From Mucilaginibacter daejeonensis (lineage in GTDB: Bacteria > Bacteroidota > Bacteroidia > Sphingobacteriales > Sphingobacteriaceae): a DNA stretch of 64,000 bases. A program made the translations under genes and the position numbers. The notes under the pieces were generated by a model. That model had not been told where the DNA came from. It made no database searches and worked only from the letters and a program-made list of their open reading frames with translations. Every line of letters begins with the position of its first letter. Position 1 is the stretch's first letter. Positions 36,279 through 46,089 of this stretch are shown here, in pieces. The stretch is from positions 2,542,001 to 2,606,000 of the forward strand of contig NZ_CP086068.1 in NCBI RefSeq assembly GCF_020783335.1. Reading direction: 5' to 3'.

Positions 36279-39200
36279 TTAAAAATTCAAGTTAAAGCCA
36301 GCTGCAAAAAATCTTGGAGTTGGACCATCGTTCTGCGGGTCCCAGAATTGCCATCCGGTCATCACATACGGGTTGGTGGCATTAATGAACACTTTAGCGT
36401 TCTGAACGCCCAGGCGTTTACAGATGTCCTGAGGAATGGTATAACCTAATGATACGTTCTGGATACGCACGAACGATGCTTTGCGCCATACGTTCACGGT
36501 AGTACCAGACTGCCCAGAGCTTAAGCGGGCATAATCATTGATCGGGTTATCAGGCGTCCAGTATGGTTGTACATATGAGTTCATACGCAGGAAACCAACG
36601 CTACCCGGGTTGTTACGCGCTTGATTATATTGTCTTAATTGTCCGATGTTCGAGATCAACATTAAAGAGAAGTCGAAATTCTGAAGGAAGTTGATGTCGT
36701 TACGGAATGACCAAGTGAATTTAGGACTCTCAGAACCCAGGAACTGTTTGTCGTTGTTGTCCCAGCGCTGGTCGCCGTTCACGTCCTCCAATTTGAAGTC
36801 ACCAGGGCGCAATCCGATACCGGTTTTGGCGTTGATCGCCGCGATCTCAGTTGCATCACTTTGTTGCCATACGCCGAGTATTTTGTAATCCCAAACGGCA
36901 TTGATATCATGGCCTATGAACCATCCGTTACCGATGTCATCATTCTCACGGGTGATGGCGTTGCCGTTAGCATCAGTGGTCTGATACTCGCCATAGAGGT
37001 GTTTGATCTTATTACGGTTAAGGAAGAACGTTCCGGTAGCGCTCCAATTAAAGTTACGGCTCTTGATGATCTTGCCATCCAAGGAGACCTCGATACCTTT
37101 ATTATTCACTTCACCGATATTCGTAGACACTCTAGAGTTGGCATTACTTCCACCGATCTGAATGTTGTTGGCATTGTTGTAGCCTTGTACCCAAGGCAAC
37201 TCTTGTCTTACCAGCAGGTCAGTGGTGTTCCGGTTATAAACATCGATACTACCACTTAAACGGTTGTTCAACACCGTGAAGTCCAAACCGACGTTCGTAC
37301 CTACGGTACGCTCCCATTTCAGTTGCTGGTTTTGCAAGGTAGCAACATAGATAGCTGTATTATTGGTGACCGTACCGCTTCCGTCCTGCGTCGGATACCG
37401 GTTAATGTTCATGGTCGCTAAGGCCAGCGACGGATCAGCCGTTCCAGATGGAAAACGGTTACCGTTAGCGCCATAGGTCACACGCAGTTTACCATAATTT
37501 AGCCATTTGAGGCCATCCTTTTTCATAAAGCCCTCATCACTAAATACCCAGGCAACAGCGCCAGATGGATAATAGCCATAAGGATTATTCAAGCCGAAGA
37601 CGGAGAAGCCGTCTCGACGAAAAGTACCGGTCAAGATGTAACGACCTTTGAAGGTGTAGTTCAGACGTCCCATCAGGCCGCTCGCATTGTAAACACGATC
37701 ATCGCTGCTTTCGACCGGTAAGGTACCGGCACCGATATTGTGATAGCCCAGAACATCAGTTGGGCTGAACTGGCTGTTGTTGGTACGTGTATACCAGGTA
37801 TTATATTTCTCCTTGTTCAAAAGTGCGGTGACATCGAAATTGTGTTGACCGAAGGTTTTGTTCCAGGTCAGAATGTTGTCCAGGTTATAGCGGTAACGGT
37901 TCTCCATGGAGCGGTAAGCGGTACCACTCAGGTTGTTAACGGCGATCTCGTTAGGGTTACGACCAGGACGGAAAAAAAAGTCACGGTACGATTCGATCTG
38001 AGGAGAAAAGTTAAGATTATATTTGATACCAAAAGGCAGATCCACACGAGCGAAAAGGTTCGAGAACAACACGTTCTGAATGTTCACGTTATCGTTATAT
38101 ACCATACCCAGGAAAGGGTTACGTTGGTTGAGACCACTATCATCAGTAGCGATACGGCGTAACGAACCATCGGCATTGTACAGGTCACCATAAGGCGATG
38201 AATTGATGATCTGCGTCCAATCGGCCTCATGGCGGTCAATAGCACCAAGGTTGAACGGATTATTGTCGGTGGTCAGACCGCTTTCGTCGCGGCTTGAGAA
38301 CTGGCTATTAGCACCGATCGTCAGGAACTTGGCCACTTTGCCTTCAAGGTTGACCCTGATACGTCCGTCCCTGAAATAACCACCATTGATGAGGTTTTGG
38401 TTCTTGGTATAGTTGCCTGAGAAATAGTACTTGACGGTTTCGCTGGCCCCTGACAAACTCGCTGTGTAATCCTGGCGGATACCGTTACGGAAGATCAGCT
38501 TCGACCAATCGGTCACTTTGCCATTTTTATAGTTATTGATCTCATTATTAAACAAGCCCAGGCGAGTCAACCAAACTGTGGTAGGGTCACCTGTCGAGGA
38601 ACCCATGAACTGAGCCAGGGAAACACCGTCAGGAAGGGCATTAGGGTTGCTATAGAAATAATAAGGGTTATTGGTATTAGCACTCCTTGCAGCGTCAGCA
38701 CGCCAGTTCAGGAAGTCCTCGCCTTGGTAGAACTTCTGGTTCTTAGCTAATTGAGCGATACCAAAGTTGGCGTTCAGGGTGATACGAGGTGCGCCGTTGC
38801 GCCCTTTTTTGGTAGTGATCGCCACTACACCTCCAGCAGACTGAGCACCATAGACCGCTAATGCACTTGGATCGCGTAATACGTCTATACGATCGATATC
38901 ATTGGGGTTGATGTCGGCCAATTGACCGAAGTAGATCACACCATCCAACACGATCAGCGGCTGCACGTTGCCTGACAAACTCGCTTTACCACGTACCTGC
39001 AGATCGCCGGTACCACCGCCTTTAGCCGACGTATTGAAGGCAACTGATACACCAGGTATGTTCCCCCTGATAATATCGGTAACACTGGTCGGGTTCTCGT
39101 TCTCTAGCCTGTCGGCTTTGATACTTGAAATAGCACCTGTAACGTCCTTTACGGCACGGGTACCGTAACCGACCACCACCACGTCGTTCAGGTTATTGGC

Positions 39201-39488
39201 AGTGGGCATAAGTTTGATATCAATGTTCCTATCGGCACCAACGGTGATGATTTGATTCACAAAACCCACGTAGGTGTATGTGATGCTTGCGCCTTGGGGA
39301 GCGTTGATAGAGTAATTGCCGTTAACATCGGTCTGTGTAGCGGTGTTACCACCGGAGACCTTGATGGTCACGCCTGCTAGTGGAAGACCGGTATTGTCAA
39401 AGACCTTTCCCTTTATAGGGGTCTGAGCAAATACCGAAGTAATGCTGGTCAGTACAAATAATATGAGATAAGTAATAAGTCTTTTCAT
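36279..39488 (-). CDS. SusC/RagA TonB-linked outer membrane transporter
   Basis: 1069 residues. Signal peptide (LITYLILFVLTSITSVFA), then a carboxypeptidase-regulatory-like domain (KGKVFDNTGLPLAGVTIKV). The SusC TonB-box-like VVVVGYGT and the plug with GGTGDLQVRG and VLRDPSALAVYGAQSAGGVV follow. The 22-strand barrel ends in RFFAAGFNLNF with the terminal Phe. It imports oligosaccharides with SusD. First gene of the five-gene PUL; a promoter-like site lies about 225 bases upstream. No N-terminal anti-sigma-binding extension is seen, so it is not obviously of the FecA type. Confidence 0.96.
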   Translation of the reverse strand: MKRLITYLILFVLTSITSVFAQTPIKGKVFDNTGLPLAGVTIKVSGGNTATQTDVNGNYSINAPQGASITYTYVGFVNQIITVGADRNIDIKLMPTANNLNDVVVVGYGTRAVKDVTGAISSIKADRLENENPTSVTDIIRGNIPGVSVAFNTSAKGGGTGDLQVRGKASLSGNVQPLIVLDGVIYFGQLADINPNDIDRIDVLRDPSALAVYGAQSAGGVVAITTKKGRNGAPRITLNANFGIAQLAKNQKFYQGEDFLNWRADAARSANTNNPYYFYSNPNALPDGVSLAQFMGSSTGDPTTVWLTRLGLFNNEINNYKNGKVTDWSKLIFRNGIRQDYTASLSGASETVKYYFSGNYTKNQNLINGGYFRDGRIRVNLEGKVAKFLTIGANSQFSSRDESGLTTDNNPFNLGAIDRHEADWTQIINSSPYGDLYNADGSLRRIATDDSGLNQRNPFLGMVYNDNVNIQNVLFSNLFARVDLPFGIKYNLNFSPQIESYRDFFFRPGRNPNEIAVNNLSGTAYRSMENRYRYNLDNILTWNKTFGQHNFDVTALLNKEKYNTWYTRTNNSQFSPTDVLGYHNIGAGTLPVESSDDRVYNASGLMGRLNYTFKGRYILTGTFRRDGFSVFGLNNPYGYYPSGAVAWVFSDEGFMKKDGLKWLNYGKLRVTYGANGNRFPSGTADPSLALATMNINRYPTQDGSGTVTNNTAIYVATLQNQQLKWERTVGTNVGLDFTVLNNRLSGSIDVYNRNTTDLLVRQELPWVQGYNNANNIQIGGSNANSRVSTNIGEVNNKGIEVSLDGKIIKSRNFNWSATGTFFLNRNKIKHLYGEYQTTDANGNAITRENDDIGNGWFIGHDINAVWDYKILGVWQQSDATEIAAINAKTGIGLRPGDFKLEDVNGDQRWDNNDKQFLGSESPKFTWSFRNDINFLQNFDFSLMLISNIGQLRQYNQARNNPGSVGFLRMNSYVQPYWTPDNPINDYARLSSGQSGTTVNVWRKASFVRIQNVSLGYTIPQDICKRLGVQNAKVFINATNPYVMTGWQFWDPQNDGPTPRFFAAGFNLNF

Positions 39489-39710
39489 ATAGTTTTTTTG
39501 GTTTAATCATTGGACAATTTTCGAGAGACATGGACCTCGTCCATGACCATCGGTTCATTCAAAAACTCTCTGTTTCATTGATGATCCACGGCAACCTATG
39601 CTACTTAGGGCGGTATAAAATCCGTCCAATAGCGGCGTTGTCATGGCTTTAAGATCGGGATGTTGTGTTCGTAAAACTGGTTAGTTGTTACAGAATTTAG
39701 GTCTGTTTAG

Positions 39711-39744
39711 CAAATGTAGGATGAAAAAGACCAGATGCGCAAGT
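39711..39744 (-). promoter_or_regulatory. Candidate Bacteroidota promoter of the PUL
   Basis: On the minus strand TACATTTG (39711-39718) fits the Bacteroidota -7 box TAnnTTTG. A partial -33 box ending TTG lies 21 bases upstream (39740-39744). The start of transcription would be about 215 bases before the susC-like start, leaving a long leader. Confidence 0.45.
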
Positions 39745-40439
39745 AAAAAATCACGTAACAACTTAATAAACAATTAATTACCAATCCACATGATACGCTT
39801 AAGCAACAGGTGAACGATCTGCAGATGTCTGTTTATGAGCTATTAACGATATTCCACTGTTATTTGGTAATACGCTAAAACAACAATAAACTTTTTTTAC
39901 TTTTTGTGTCAACTAAGGCTTAGAGTGTGATAAAAGAAGCGTTATAGAGAGGTCAGTGAATGGATCTTTACTTACAAATAGACAAGGCCTCACTTTACGA
40001 TTAAGTGATCAGCGCGATAACTTCACAAATAAGATTGGAAATGAAAGGTAAGACAAGAATCATAGGCAGGCCAAATATCTTGCTGAAGAGACTGTTGAAA
40101 CCATTTGCACTTGTGGTCCGTGCTCAACTGATTAATGCTTTGTTTAATAGAAGTTGGTCGACCCGAGATACGAACATTCAGCAGGTCTGTAAAGAACGAT
40201 AATCATTCGTAGCCTCCCTCGGCTCAGCAGGCGTAGATTTGCATCAGGAATCTAGCATCAGTATCCAACATCTATAAGTGAGCCGCTCGATGCATAGCCA
40301 GGCGATCGGATACCCCCCCATGACATCGCTCAATGATCAGTTACTCGTCCTACTCGATAATTGCGGTCAAGTATCAAATGAGCATGCACAAAGGTATGGC
40401 CAACAAACCCGAACGCTCCAACGAAAACATTTTGCCCAT
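39745..40439. other. Intergenic region upstream of the PUL
   Basis: About 700 bases without a supportable gene. A short plus-strand frame at 40005-40202 lacks protein-like features. A run of C residues near 40313 leads into the dispersed repeat. Confidence 0.4.
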
Positions 40440-40690
40440 CATCTGCACCGATCATCGCATCCACCAAAGGCGACCGAAGAGCCTTGAGCAGCCCGACCCG
40501 GCCTAATGCAATGATGCGAGGTCGGGCGAAGCAGTGGGACGAAGGTCGCTTTTGGAAAACCATTCGCAGCCGCTCTTGGCGCAGCAAAAGTGCGGCCGGT
40601 GTAGGTTCCAATCAGGAATAGCAGCGGCATCCTTTCCCTGGAGGGAAAGATACAGCGAATAGCTCGGTCCGCCGGAGATGCCTGGATAAA
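40440..40690. repeat. Dispersed intergenic repeat, copy 1
   Basis: A GC-richer block in an AT-rich gap that opens overlapping spurious frames on the minus strand. It contains a short hairpin (CTTTCCC-TGGA-GGGAAAG, near 40631-40648) after the motif cagcggcatccttt, which recurs at 52222. I recognise the style (translating to CFARPR, TYTGRTFAAPRA) from repeats scattered through Pedobacter/Mucilaginibacter-type genomes. Boundaries are estimates. Confidence 0.5.
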
Positions 40691-40896
40691 AACCCTTAAA
40701 ATGGTGTGGAGAAATTGATGGACCATGATCCGGTGAACGTATCTATAAGACAACAAATAGGTTGCTTACCTTATTCACTGATATTATGAACATTGGATGC
40801 AAGATGAGCGCGTGCAGCGAGGGTTTAGGAAAAGACGCGATCACATTTGAACAAACGCGCCTATTTTCCGTATAACGTCGTCAACTTAAATAGACA

Positions 40897-41235
40897 ATGA
40901 TCAAGATCTTCATCGTCGGTTTTCCCCGGACCATGGACGAACCCGCTATAAAAAGAATATTTGATGAATACGGTGATGTAAATACCGTTACCGTGATCAC
41001 TGACGAGGAGAGTGGTCAAAGCAAGGGATATGCCTTTGTGGATATGCAGGATGAGGTGGGTGCACTGCTCGCCATCAAGCAACTCCATGGTAGTGAGCTC
41101 GAGGGCCGTACCCTGAATGTCCGCCTTGCCGACCGTCCCGCACGCACACGCAGGGAGGAAACACCAGCCTACCAGAAACGTTATGAAAAGGTGGCGCCAC
41201 CGAGACAACGTCGCCGGCGCAGGAACGCGTCATGA
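40897..41235 (+). CDS. RNA-binding protein with one RRM domain
   Basis: 112 residues. RNP2 IFIVGFP (4-10) and RNP1 KGYAFVDM (about 48-55) define an RRM over residues 1-80. The tail is strongly basic (RQRRRRRNAS end), which would add non-specific RNA affinity. Paralogue of the protein at 6799, with a shorter and more basic tail. Single gene; no operon partners. Confidence 0.9.
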   Translation: MIKIFIVGFPRTMDEPAIKRIFDEYGDVNTVTVITDEESGQSKGYAFVDMQDEVGALLAIKQLHGSELEGRTLNVRLADRPARTRREETPAYQKRYEKVAPPRQRRRRRNAS

Positions 41236-41584
41236 TCTTCCCCAGCTATCACTAAAATTCGTTATTGACGGAGGAGATCATCTAAGATCTCAACACGGAC
41301 ATTTTGTATCCTTAAAAAAAGCTTTATATCTTCCATACAAGTTTTTTGAGGGTCTAAGTTCTTGCTTGGTCGAACCAGAAGTGGTCAATGAAAAAATAAA
41401 GATACCGGAACGAGCTATATAGAAAAAAGGGTAACGATATGGCAGATGGCACAGGTCCTAGGTAAACGATATTCGACAAAAGATCAAAGTTTAGAGAAAA
41501 TGAGAATACCGTTCCGCGCATACTAATATTTTTAGTAAATTAGATTTGGTAAGTAATTTATCTTACCTCCTAATTGATCAAACT
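41236..41584. other. Intergenic region
   Basis: About 350 AT-rich bases between the RRM gene and a small gene at 41585. No gene, repeat or RNA that I can support. Confidence 0.35.
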
Positions 41585-41797
41585 ATGTCTGATAATTTCA
41601 GTCATGAACAAACCGTTCGGATCAACTTGGTCTTAAGCAAAACTCAATGCCCCCAACATGGCATAATCCCTCATTTTAAAGATGGCCAGTTAATTGGCTG
41701 TGAGAAATGTGAAGATTTTAGTAGAAGATCGATTGATACCGTCTTAAATGCACTGGCTGATGATCTTGGCAATTCAGTTTCAGGATCACTCGCCTAA
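41585..41797 (+). CDS. Small hypothetical protein with paired Cys motifs
   Basis: 70 residues from the ATG at 41585 (MSDNFSHEQTV); a longer frame starting at 41546 is less likely. It has TQCPQHGIIPHF and CEKCEDF, which with the His could form a zinc ribbon. No signal peptide. It converges with the helicase gene and overlaps its stop by 4 bases. Function unknown. Confidence 0.5.
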   Translation: MSDNFSHEQTVRINLVLSKTQCPQHGIIPHFKDGQLIGCEKCEDFSRRSIDTVLNALADDLGNSVSGSLA

Positions 41798-44187
41798 AGA
41801 AGGTTCTCCTGTAATTCCATTACGAATTTGCTTGGGGAAAATTTATTGTAAAGCAGGTAGTTCTGATGCCTTGCTCTGGTGATCGCTACATAGAATACCC
41901 TTCGTTCTTCTGCGTTGTCGAACTTATCTCCTTCGTGCAGCAGATAGCTCAACATCGGGTCATCGGCGATCTCAGAAGGGAAACCGTAAGGTCCGGAATC
42001 AACATCCAGTAATATCGCATGGTCACAGGTCATCCCTTTTACCTTATGCGCGGTGTGATACTCGATCGCGAGTCCGGGGAAACGTCTTTTGATCGTAATG
42101 TAGTTGGTCGGTATATTACGCTGGTAACGACCGATCAGGAATACGGTCGCCTTAGGATCCTGATCGGTTATTGCCGTAAGGATGTTGTTTATATGTTCTT
42201 CCTTAATCCTGTTGCGGGCGACCTTATCGCTCCCGTTCAAAGATGAACCATAGAAGCTGAATGATGGCGCTTTGGCCACGTGGTCAGCCTTCAATCGCTT
42301 CTTAAGCTGTGATGGGTTCCTTTGGATGAAACGGCTGGAAACATCCAGGATCTGGTCATTAAAGCGGTAGGTCTTTAAGATGGCCGTTTTACTCGTATAG
42401 CCGAAATGTTTCTCGAATTCGGTGATGATGGATATGTCGCTGCCCGTGAAGCGGAATATCGATTGCCAATCATCACCGACCGCATAGATCTTCACGCCGG
42501 GGTTTTGCTTTCTGACAGCCTTTAATAATTCATATCTTCCTAGCGACATATCCTGGAACTCATCGACCAATATGTACTTATACGATTCAGTGAATCTGCC
42601 ATTAGCCAAATGCTTCGTGGCATAGATGATCATATCATTAAAGTCGATCGTTCTGGTTCGTTGCAGTTCGCTTTGGTACGCCTTGTACAGATGGCTGAAC
42701 ACCCCAAGGAACACTTTTAGCCGCCGGTCACCTTTTATAGCGGAGAGTTCTTCCGGGGTCTTGCCATTGGACTTCATTAAACCGAGGAATGTGTAGACCA
42801 GGTTCATGAATTCTTCATAGTACACATACTTTTTGACCATCTCCAGAAGCTGTTCAGGGCTTCGATGTTTTAACTCCACCCCGGCTTGGGACAGCCGCTT
42901 CTTCAGGTTGCTGATCAGAACCCCTTCCTTATTTTCAAAGGAGTAGGTCTTGATGAACTTCGTCTCATACTTTTGATGTATCTCTTCCTTCCAATTGATA
43001 CCTGCATGATAATACTCGCGCGCAGTGTGGTAAGGCGGTTTGGTATTGAACCATTTGGGCACATCACCGTTACGGTCGATGCCATAATGTTCATGCCATA
43101 TCTGATGATCGGTCAGGTAAAAGTCGGGCTGGTAGGGGCCACGTGTCGGATCGCGGTCCTCTTCATTCAACGGGAAGTGTTTTTGGTACTCATAGTTCAG
43201 ACCGAACAGGCAAAAGAAGTTGGCGATCTCCATCTCTTCCTTGCTCTTGACCCTAACCCCGTCAAGGGTAGTATTATCAAAGTTCTTTTCATGTCTGAGG
43301 TACTCGTCCTTGCTCTCATAGCCGAACTCATCCCGTTCCGGCCGGGCAAAGAGCGTGATGAAGTTCACAGCCTTTTTTTGAAAGTCGCGGTCGTTCAGAA
43401 AGAGGGCATCGAAGCTGGCTTGCAGGAAGGTCTTGGCATACTCAGGCACTCCATCAAAAGCCAGCCTGATCTCGTCCGTTGAACAATGTCGGGTGACCAT
43501 GTTCCCATACCCATTAAAGGTCTTGACCTGCAACTGGTCAGCACCGGGTATACCTTCACAAAAACGCATCGACCTTTGATACATTTCGGTCACCGCATTA
43601 TTCGTAAATGAGATGACCAGCAACTCTTGCGGTGTCGCTAGTTTCTTCTCGAGCAGGTAAGCGACCTTCCCTGATATGGTCGTCGTTTTCCCGGTGCCTG
43701 CACCGGCGATCACCAGGTTATTGTCCTCGTCCCGGATGATCGCGTCGATCTGCTCATCTGACAATGGATATGGCTCCAGCCGGTCAAAAAGATAAGCGAA
43801 CTTTTCTCGCTCTTTAATGACAAATTCGTCATTATAGGTCCTACGGATCGAGGCGGCATGATCGTATAAATATATAAAACTCCTGATGACCAGCATCTGC
43901 TCTTCTTCCAGTCCGACCTTTTCGAATTCTGGATGAATGGCGTTACGCAGATTTAGGTATCTGTTGAGGTATCTTTGCTCGTCATAATAGGCAAAGTAGC
44001 GGTCAAAGTTCACCAGTGAATTGAAAACGATATCAGCCTGCCCGAGGTCACCTATCAGTGCTAAAAGCTTTGGCCGGATCTTCTTTTCGAACAGCCATCT
44101 TTTGTAAAGGAACCAGATACCTACGACCGATAAGACCAGGAGCATGGTCTTGATGATCCGGGTGGTATCATAGCGTCTGACTGACAT
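41794..44187 (-). CDS. Membrane-anchored UvrD-type helicase, helicase IV-like
   Basis: 797 residues from the ATG at 44187 (MSVRRYDTT); the upstream frame is not protein-like. A membrane helix is near 15-30 (MLLVLSVVGIWFLY). Superfamily 1 motifs: Walker A AGAGTGKTT, SFTNNAV, an insert with KSKEEMEIANFF and YQPDFYLTD like the nuclease-type insert of HelD relatives, YILVDEFQDMS (motif II), GDDWQSIFRF (III), HKVKGMTCDHAILL (V) and VFYVAITRAR (VI). It unwinds DNA 3' to 5'. It is divergent from the AlkB-like gene. An N-terminal membrane anchor on a helicase is notable. Confidence 0.9.
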   Translation of the reverse strand: MSVRRYDTTRIIKTMLLVLSVVGIWFLYKRWLFEKKIRPKLLALIGDLGQADIVFNSLVNFDRYFAYYDEQRYLNRYLNLRNAIHPEFEKVGLEEEQMLVIRSFIYLYDHAASIRRTYNDEFVIKEREKFAYLFDRLEPYPLSDEQIDAIIRDEDNNLVIAGAGTGKTTTISGKVAYLLEKKLATPQELLVISFTNNAVTEMYQRSMRFCEGIPGADQLQVKTFNGYGNMVTRHCSTDEIRLAFDGVPEYAKTFLQASFDALFLNDRDFQKKAVNFITLFARPERDEFGYESKDEYLRHEKNFDNTTLDGVRVKSKEEMEIANFFCLFGLNYEYQKHFPLNEEDRDPTRGPYQPDFYLTDHQIWHEHYGIDRNGDVPKWFNTKPPYHTAREYYHAGINWKEEIHQKYETKFIKTYSFENKEGVLISNLKKRLSQAGVELKHRSPEQLLEMVKKYVYYEEFMNLVYTFLGLMKSNGKTPEELSAIKGDRRLKVFLGVFSHLYKAYQSELQRTRTIDFNDMIIYATKHLANGRFTESYKYILVDEFQDMSLGRYELLKAVRKQNPGVKIYAVGDDWQSIFRFTGSDISIITEFEKHFGYTSKTAILKTYRFNDQILDVSSRFIQRNPSQLKKRLKADHVAKAPSFSFYGSSLNGSDKVARNRIKEEHINNILTAITDQDPKATVFLIGRYQRNIPTNYITIKRRFPGLAIEYHTAHKVKGMTCDHAILLDVDSGPYGFPSEIADDPMLSYLLHEGDKFDNAEERRVFYVAITRARHQNYLLYNKFSPSKFVMELQENLL

Positions 44188-44440
44188 AGCGAATAGCGGC
44201 TTGTGGGTTAAGGTTTTAAATGCGCAATAAAGTGAACTTTTGTCGTTTTCGCAAACAGATAGCATTGAGCAGGCACATTGCATAGCCTCGCACCGCCGTA
44301 AACAGACCAAAGGGTCATCATCCGCATCCTATCCCCCCTTTAATGATCAACAGCTAACACGTCTCCCAAACTTACCCAGCACCTGCTTGTTATACACCAG
44401 TACGATTCGCATGTTCATAATAGCGAACTGGCTCTCAAAT

Positions 44441-45094
44441 ATGGAAACTGCATTACCTGGTCTGTTCATTTATCCGGACCTTATCGACGAGGAAAAAGAA
44501 CAACAATTGCTTAACGAGATCGATAGCCAGACCTGGATCGTGGACTACCTGAGGCGATTACAGTATTATGGTTTCCGAAATGAACTGGAAAAACCGTATC
44601 CATTGATACCCTTCCCTATCCCTATGCCGCCGGTCATCCATCAATTGGCCATGGAACTTGTCGAACAAAAGATCATTGATCTGCAGCCCGACCAGGTGAT
44701 CATCAACGAATATGTACCGGGTGAAGGCATCAAGCCGCATAAGGACAGGGCCTATTATGAGAATCAGATCTGCGGCGTTAATCTGGGAAGCAGTTGTGTG
44801 ATGCGCTTCATCAAGGGCGATGGCGTGGAGGTATTTGATATAGAGATACCAAGGCGGTCGGTCTATGTGATGCAGGACGATGCCCGTAAAAAGTGGAAGC
44901 ATGCCATACCGCCACGCAAAAAAGATAAGGTGGATGGCGAAGTACATCATCGGGATAGACGAGTGTCCATTACCTATCGCAAAGTTAAGCCCAAGCAGGT
45001 GCACCCGATCGATCCGCAAGGTAAAGTAGCCAAGATCTTACAGGAAACATTTCATATCCGCCCGGAGCAGATCACACTGCTTAGTAAAAGGTGA
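44441..45094 (+). CDS. AlkB-like Fe(II)/2-oxoglutarate dioxygenase
   Basis: 217 residues from the ATG at 44441 (METALPGLFIY); the frame extends upstream into the helicase's start region without support. Iron ligands: His100 and Asp102 in IKPHKDR and His154 in KWKHAIPP; 2-oxoglutarate Arg residues in RRVSITYR (174-180). The NEYVPGEGIKPHKD block is typical. AlkB proteins remove alkyl groups from nucleic-acid bases. Neighbours include a helicase and a DNA-hypermodification family protein, so a DNA-directed role is plausible. Confidence 0.92.
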   Translation: METALPGLFIYPDLIDEEKEQQLLNEIDSQTWIVDYLRRLQYYGFRNELEKPYPLIPFPIPMPPVIHQLAMELVEQKIIDLQPDQVIINEYVPGEGIKPHKDRAYYENQICGVNLGSSCVMRFIKGDGVEVFDIEIPRRSVYVMQDDARKKWKHAIPPRKKDKVDGEVHHRDRRVSITYRKVKPKQVHPIDPQGKVAKILQETFHIRPEQITLLSKR

Positions 45095-45105
45095 ATATAG
45101 TTCGA

Positions 45106-46089
45106 TCAAAGTAGGCTATTCAGCCGCTCGTTCAGCCCCCACTTCGGAGGGAAAAAGTAGTTGATGTCATGATCGATGCGGCAATAGACCTGCTTGATCT
45201 TTGTACGGCCGGATATCCCGCTGATCTCGGGATGGGCGACACGTGCGTACTTATCAGTTTCACAAAAGAGATTTTGGCAATCGATCAGCTGCAAGGGCCT
45301 TCCCCATAAGGTCTTAAATTCGATGTCTAAGCGCTCGAATTCTTGTTCCTGCCTGTCGGTCACATACCGTATGATGTCCGCTTCGGTATAGCCGCCCAGC
45401 TCACTAAAGCATTTGCGGATACCGTCCCTGGCACCAGGACCAGGCATCACAAAGTCCATCTCACTGAAATCGGTCAGGGTACTGTAGTTGATATCTATCG
45501 CATACTGGTAAGCCAGGAACTTGCCTATCGTGGGATAGCTTAGCAAAAGTTGATACACTGCTTCCAGCGATACGGCATGCTGGACCTGTTCCGCTAAGCG
45601 TGACCGCATCATGTGTTCGATCAGTTCAAGATGATTCTCATGTTTGCGGGTATGACCATAAGCACTGGTACCTGAGGTCATCAGATAAGCGCCGGAATAG
45701 ATCGGTCCGCCTGCCCTGATCGCTTCATCCAATACCTGAGCATATCTTTCTAACGAAAAGTCACGCCAGGTCACCTGACCGAACTCCTGCTCAAAGAGTT
45801 GCCAGGTCTCGATCTTGTTGAATAACTTGAAAAGGATAATGCGGAACAAGAGCTCTTCAGGCCTTTGATCGCCAGTATAAATAACTTCTTTGATGAGGTA
45901 TTGACTTACCCGGTCTGCCGCACGATAGGCATTCGTGAACTTATGCTTAAGCAATATCGGGTCGGTGGTCAGTTGAGCTTTTCCTGCAAGCCGAGCAAAA
46001 AAGATGTCCTGCCGCGCTGCCGCGAACTTCCAGTAAGTATCCAATACTTTAGAAGCAACAGGAGGCCGTTGGTTGATATGGATGTTCAT
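45106..46089 (-). CDS. 5-hmdU DNA kinase helical-domain family protein
   Basis: 327 residues from the ATG at 46089, which overlaps the upstream stop as ATGA, so translation is coupled. Conserved blocks: FWK-like YWKFAAARQDIFFARL near 20, YKFTNAYRAADRVSQYLI, LFNKIETWQLF, RKHENHLELIEHMM, YPTIGKFLAYQYAIDINYS, the hairpin-like MPGPGARDGI (215-224), and LIDCQNLFCETDKYARV (268-284). I recognise this as the 5-hmdU DNA kinase helical-domain family, known from phage thymine hypermodification systems. It lacks the P-loop kinase domain. The substrate is probably DNA or a modified base. Confidence 0.82.
   Translation of the reverse strand: MNIHINQRPPVASKVLDTYWKFAAARQDIFFARLAGKAQLTTDPILLKHKFTNAYRAADRVSQYLIKEVIYTGDQRPEELLFRIILFKLFNKIETWQLFEQEFGQVTWRDFSLERYAQVLDEAIRAGGPIYSGAYLMTSGTSAYGHTRKHENHLELIEHMMRSRLAEQVQHAVSLEAVYQLLLSYPTIGKFLAYQYAIDINYSTLTDFSEMDFVMPGPGARDGIRKCFSELGGYTEADIIRYVTDRQEQEFERLDIEFKTLWGRPLQLIDCQNLFCETDKYARVAHPEISGISGRTKIKQVYCRIDHDINYFFPPKWGLNERLNSLL

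Noticed and set aside
40330..40756. Two overlapping minus-strand frames in the repeat block
   Set aside because: They are open because of the repeat's composition and show no protein family features.
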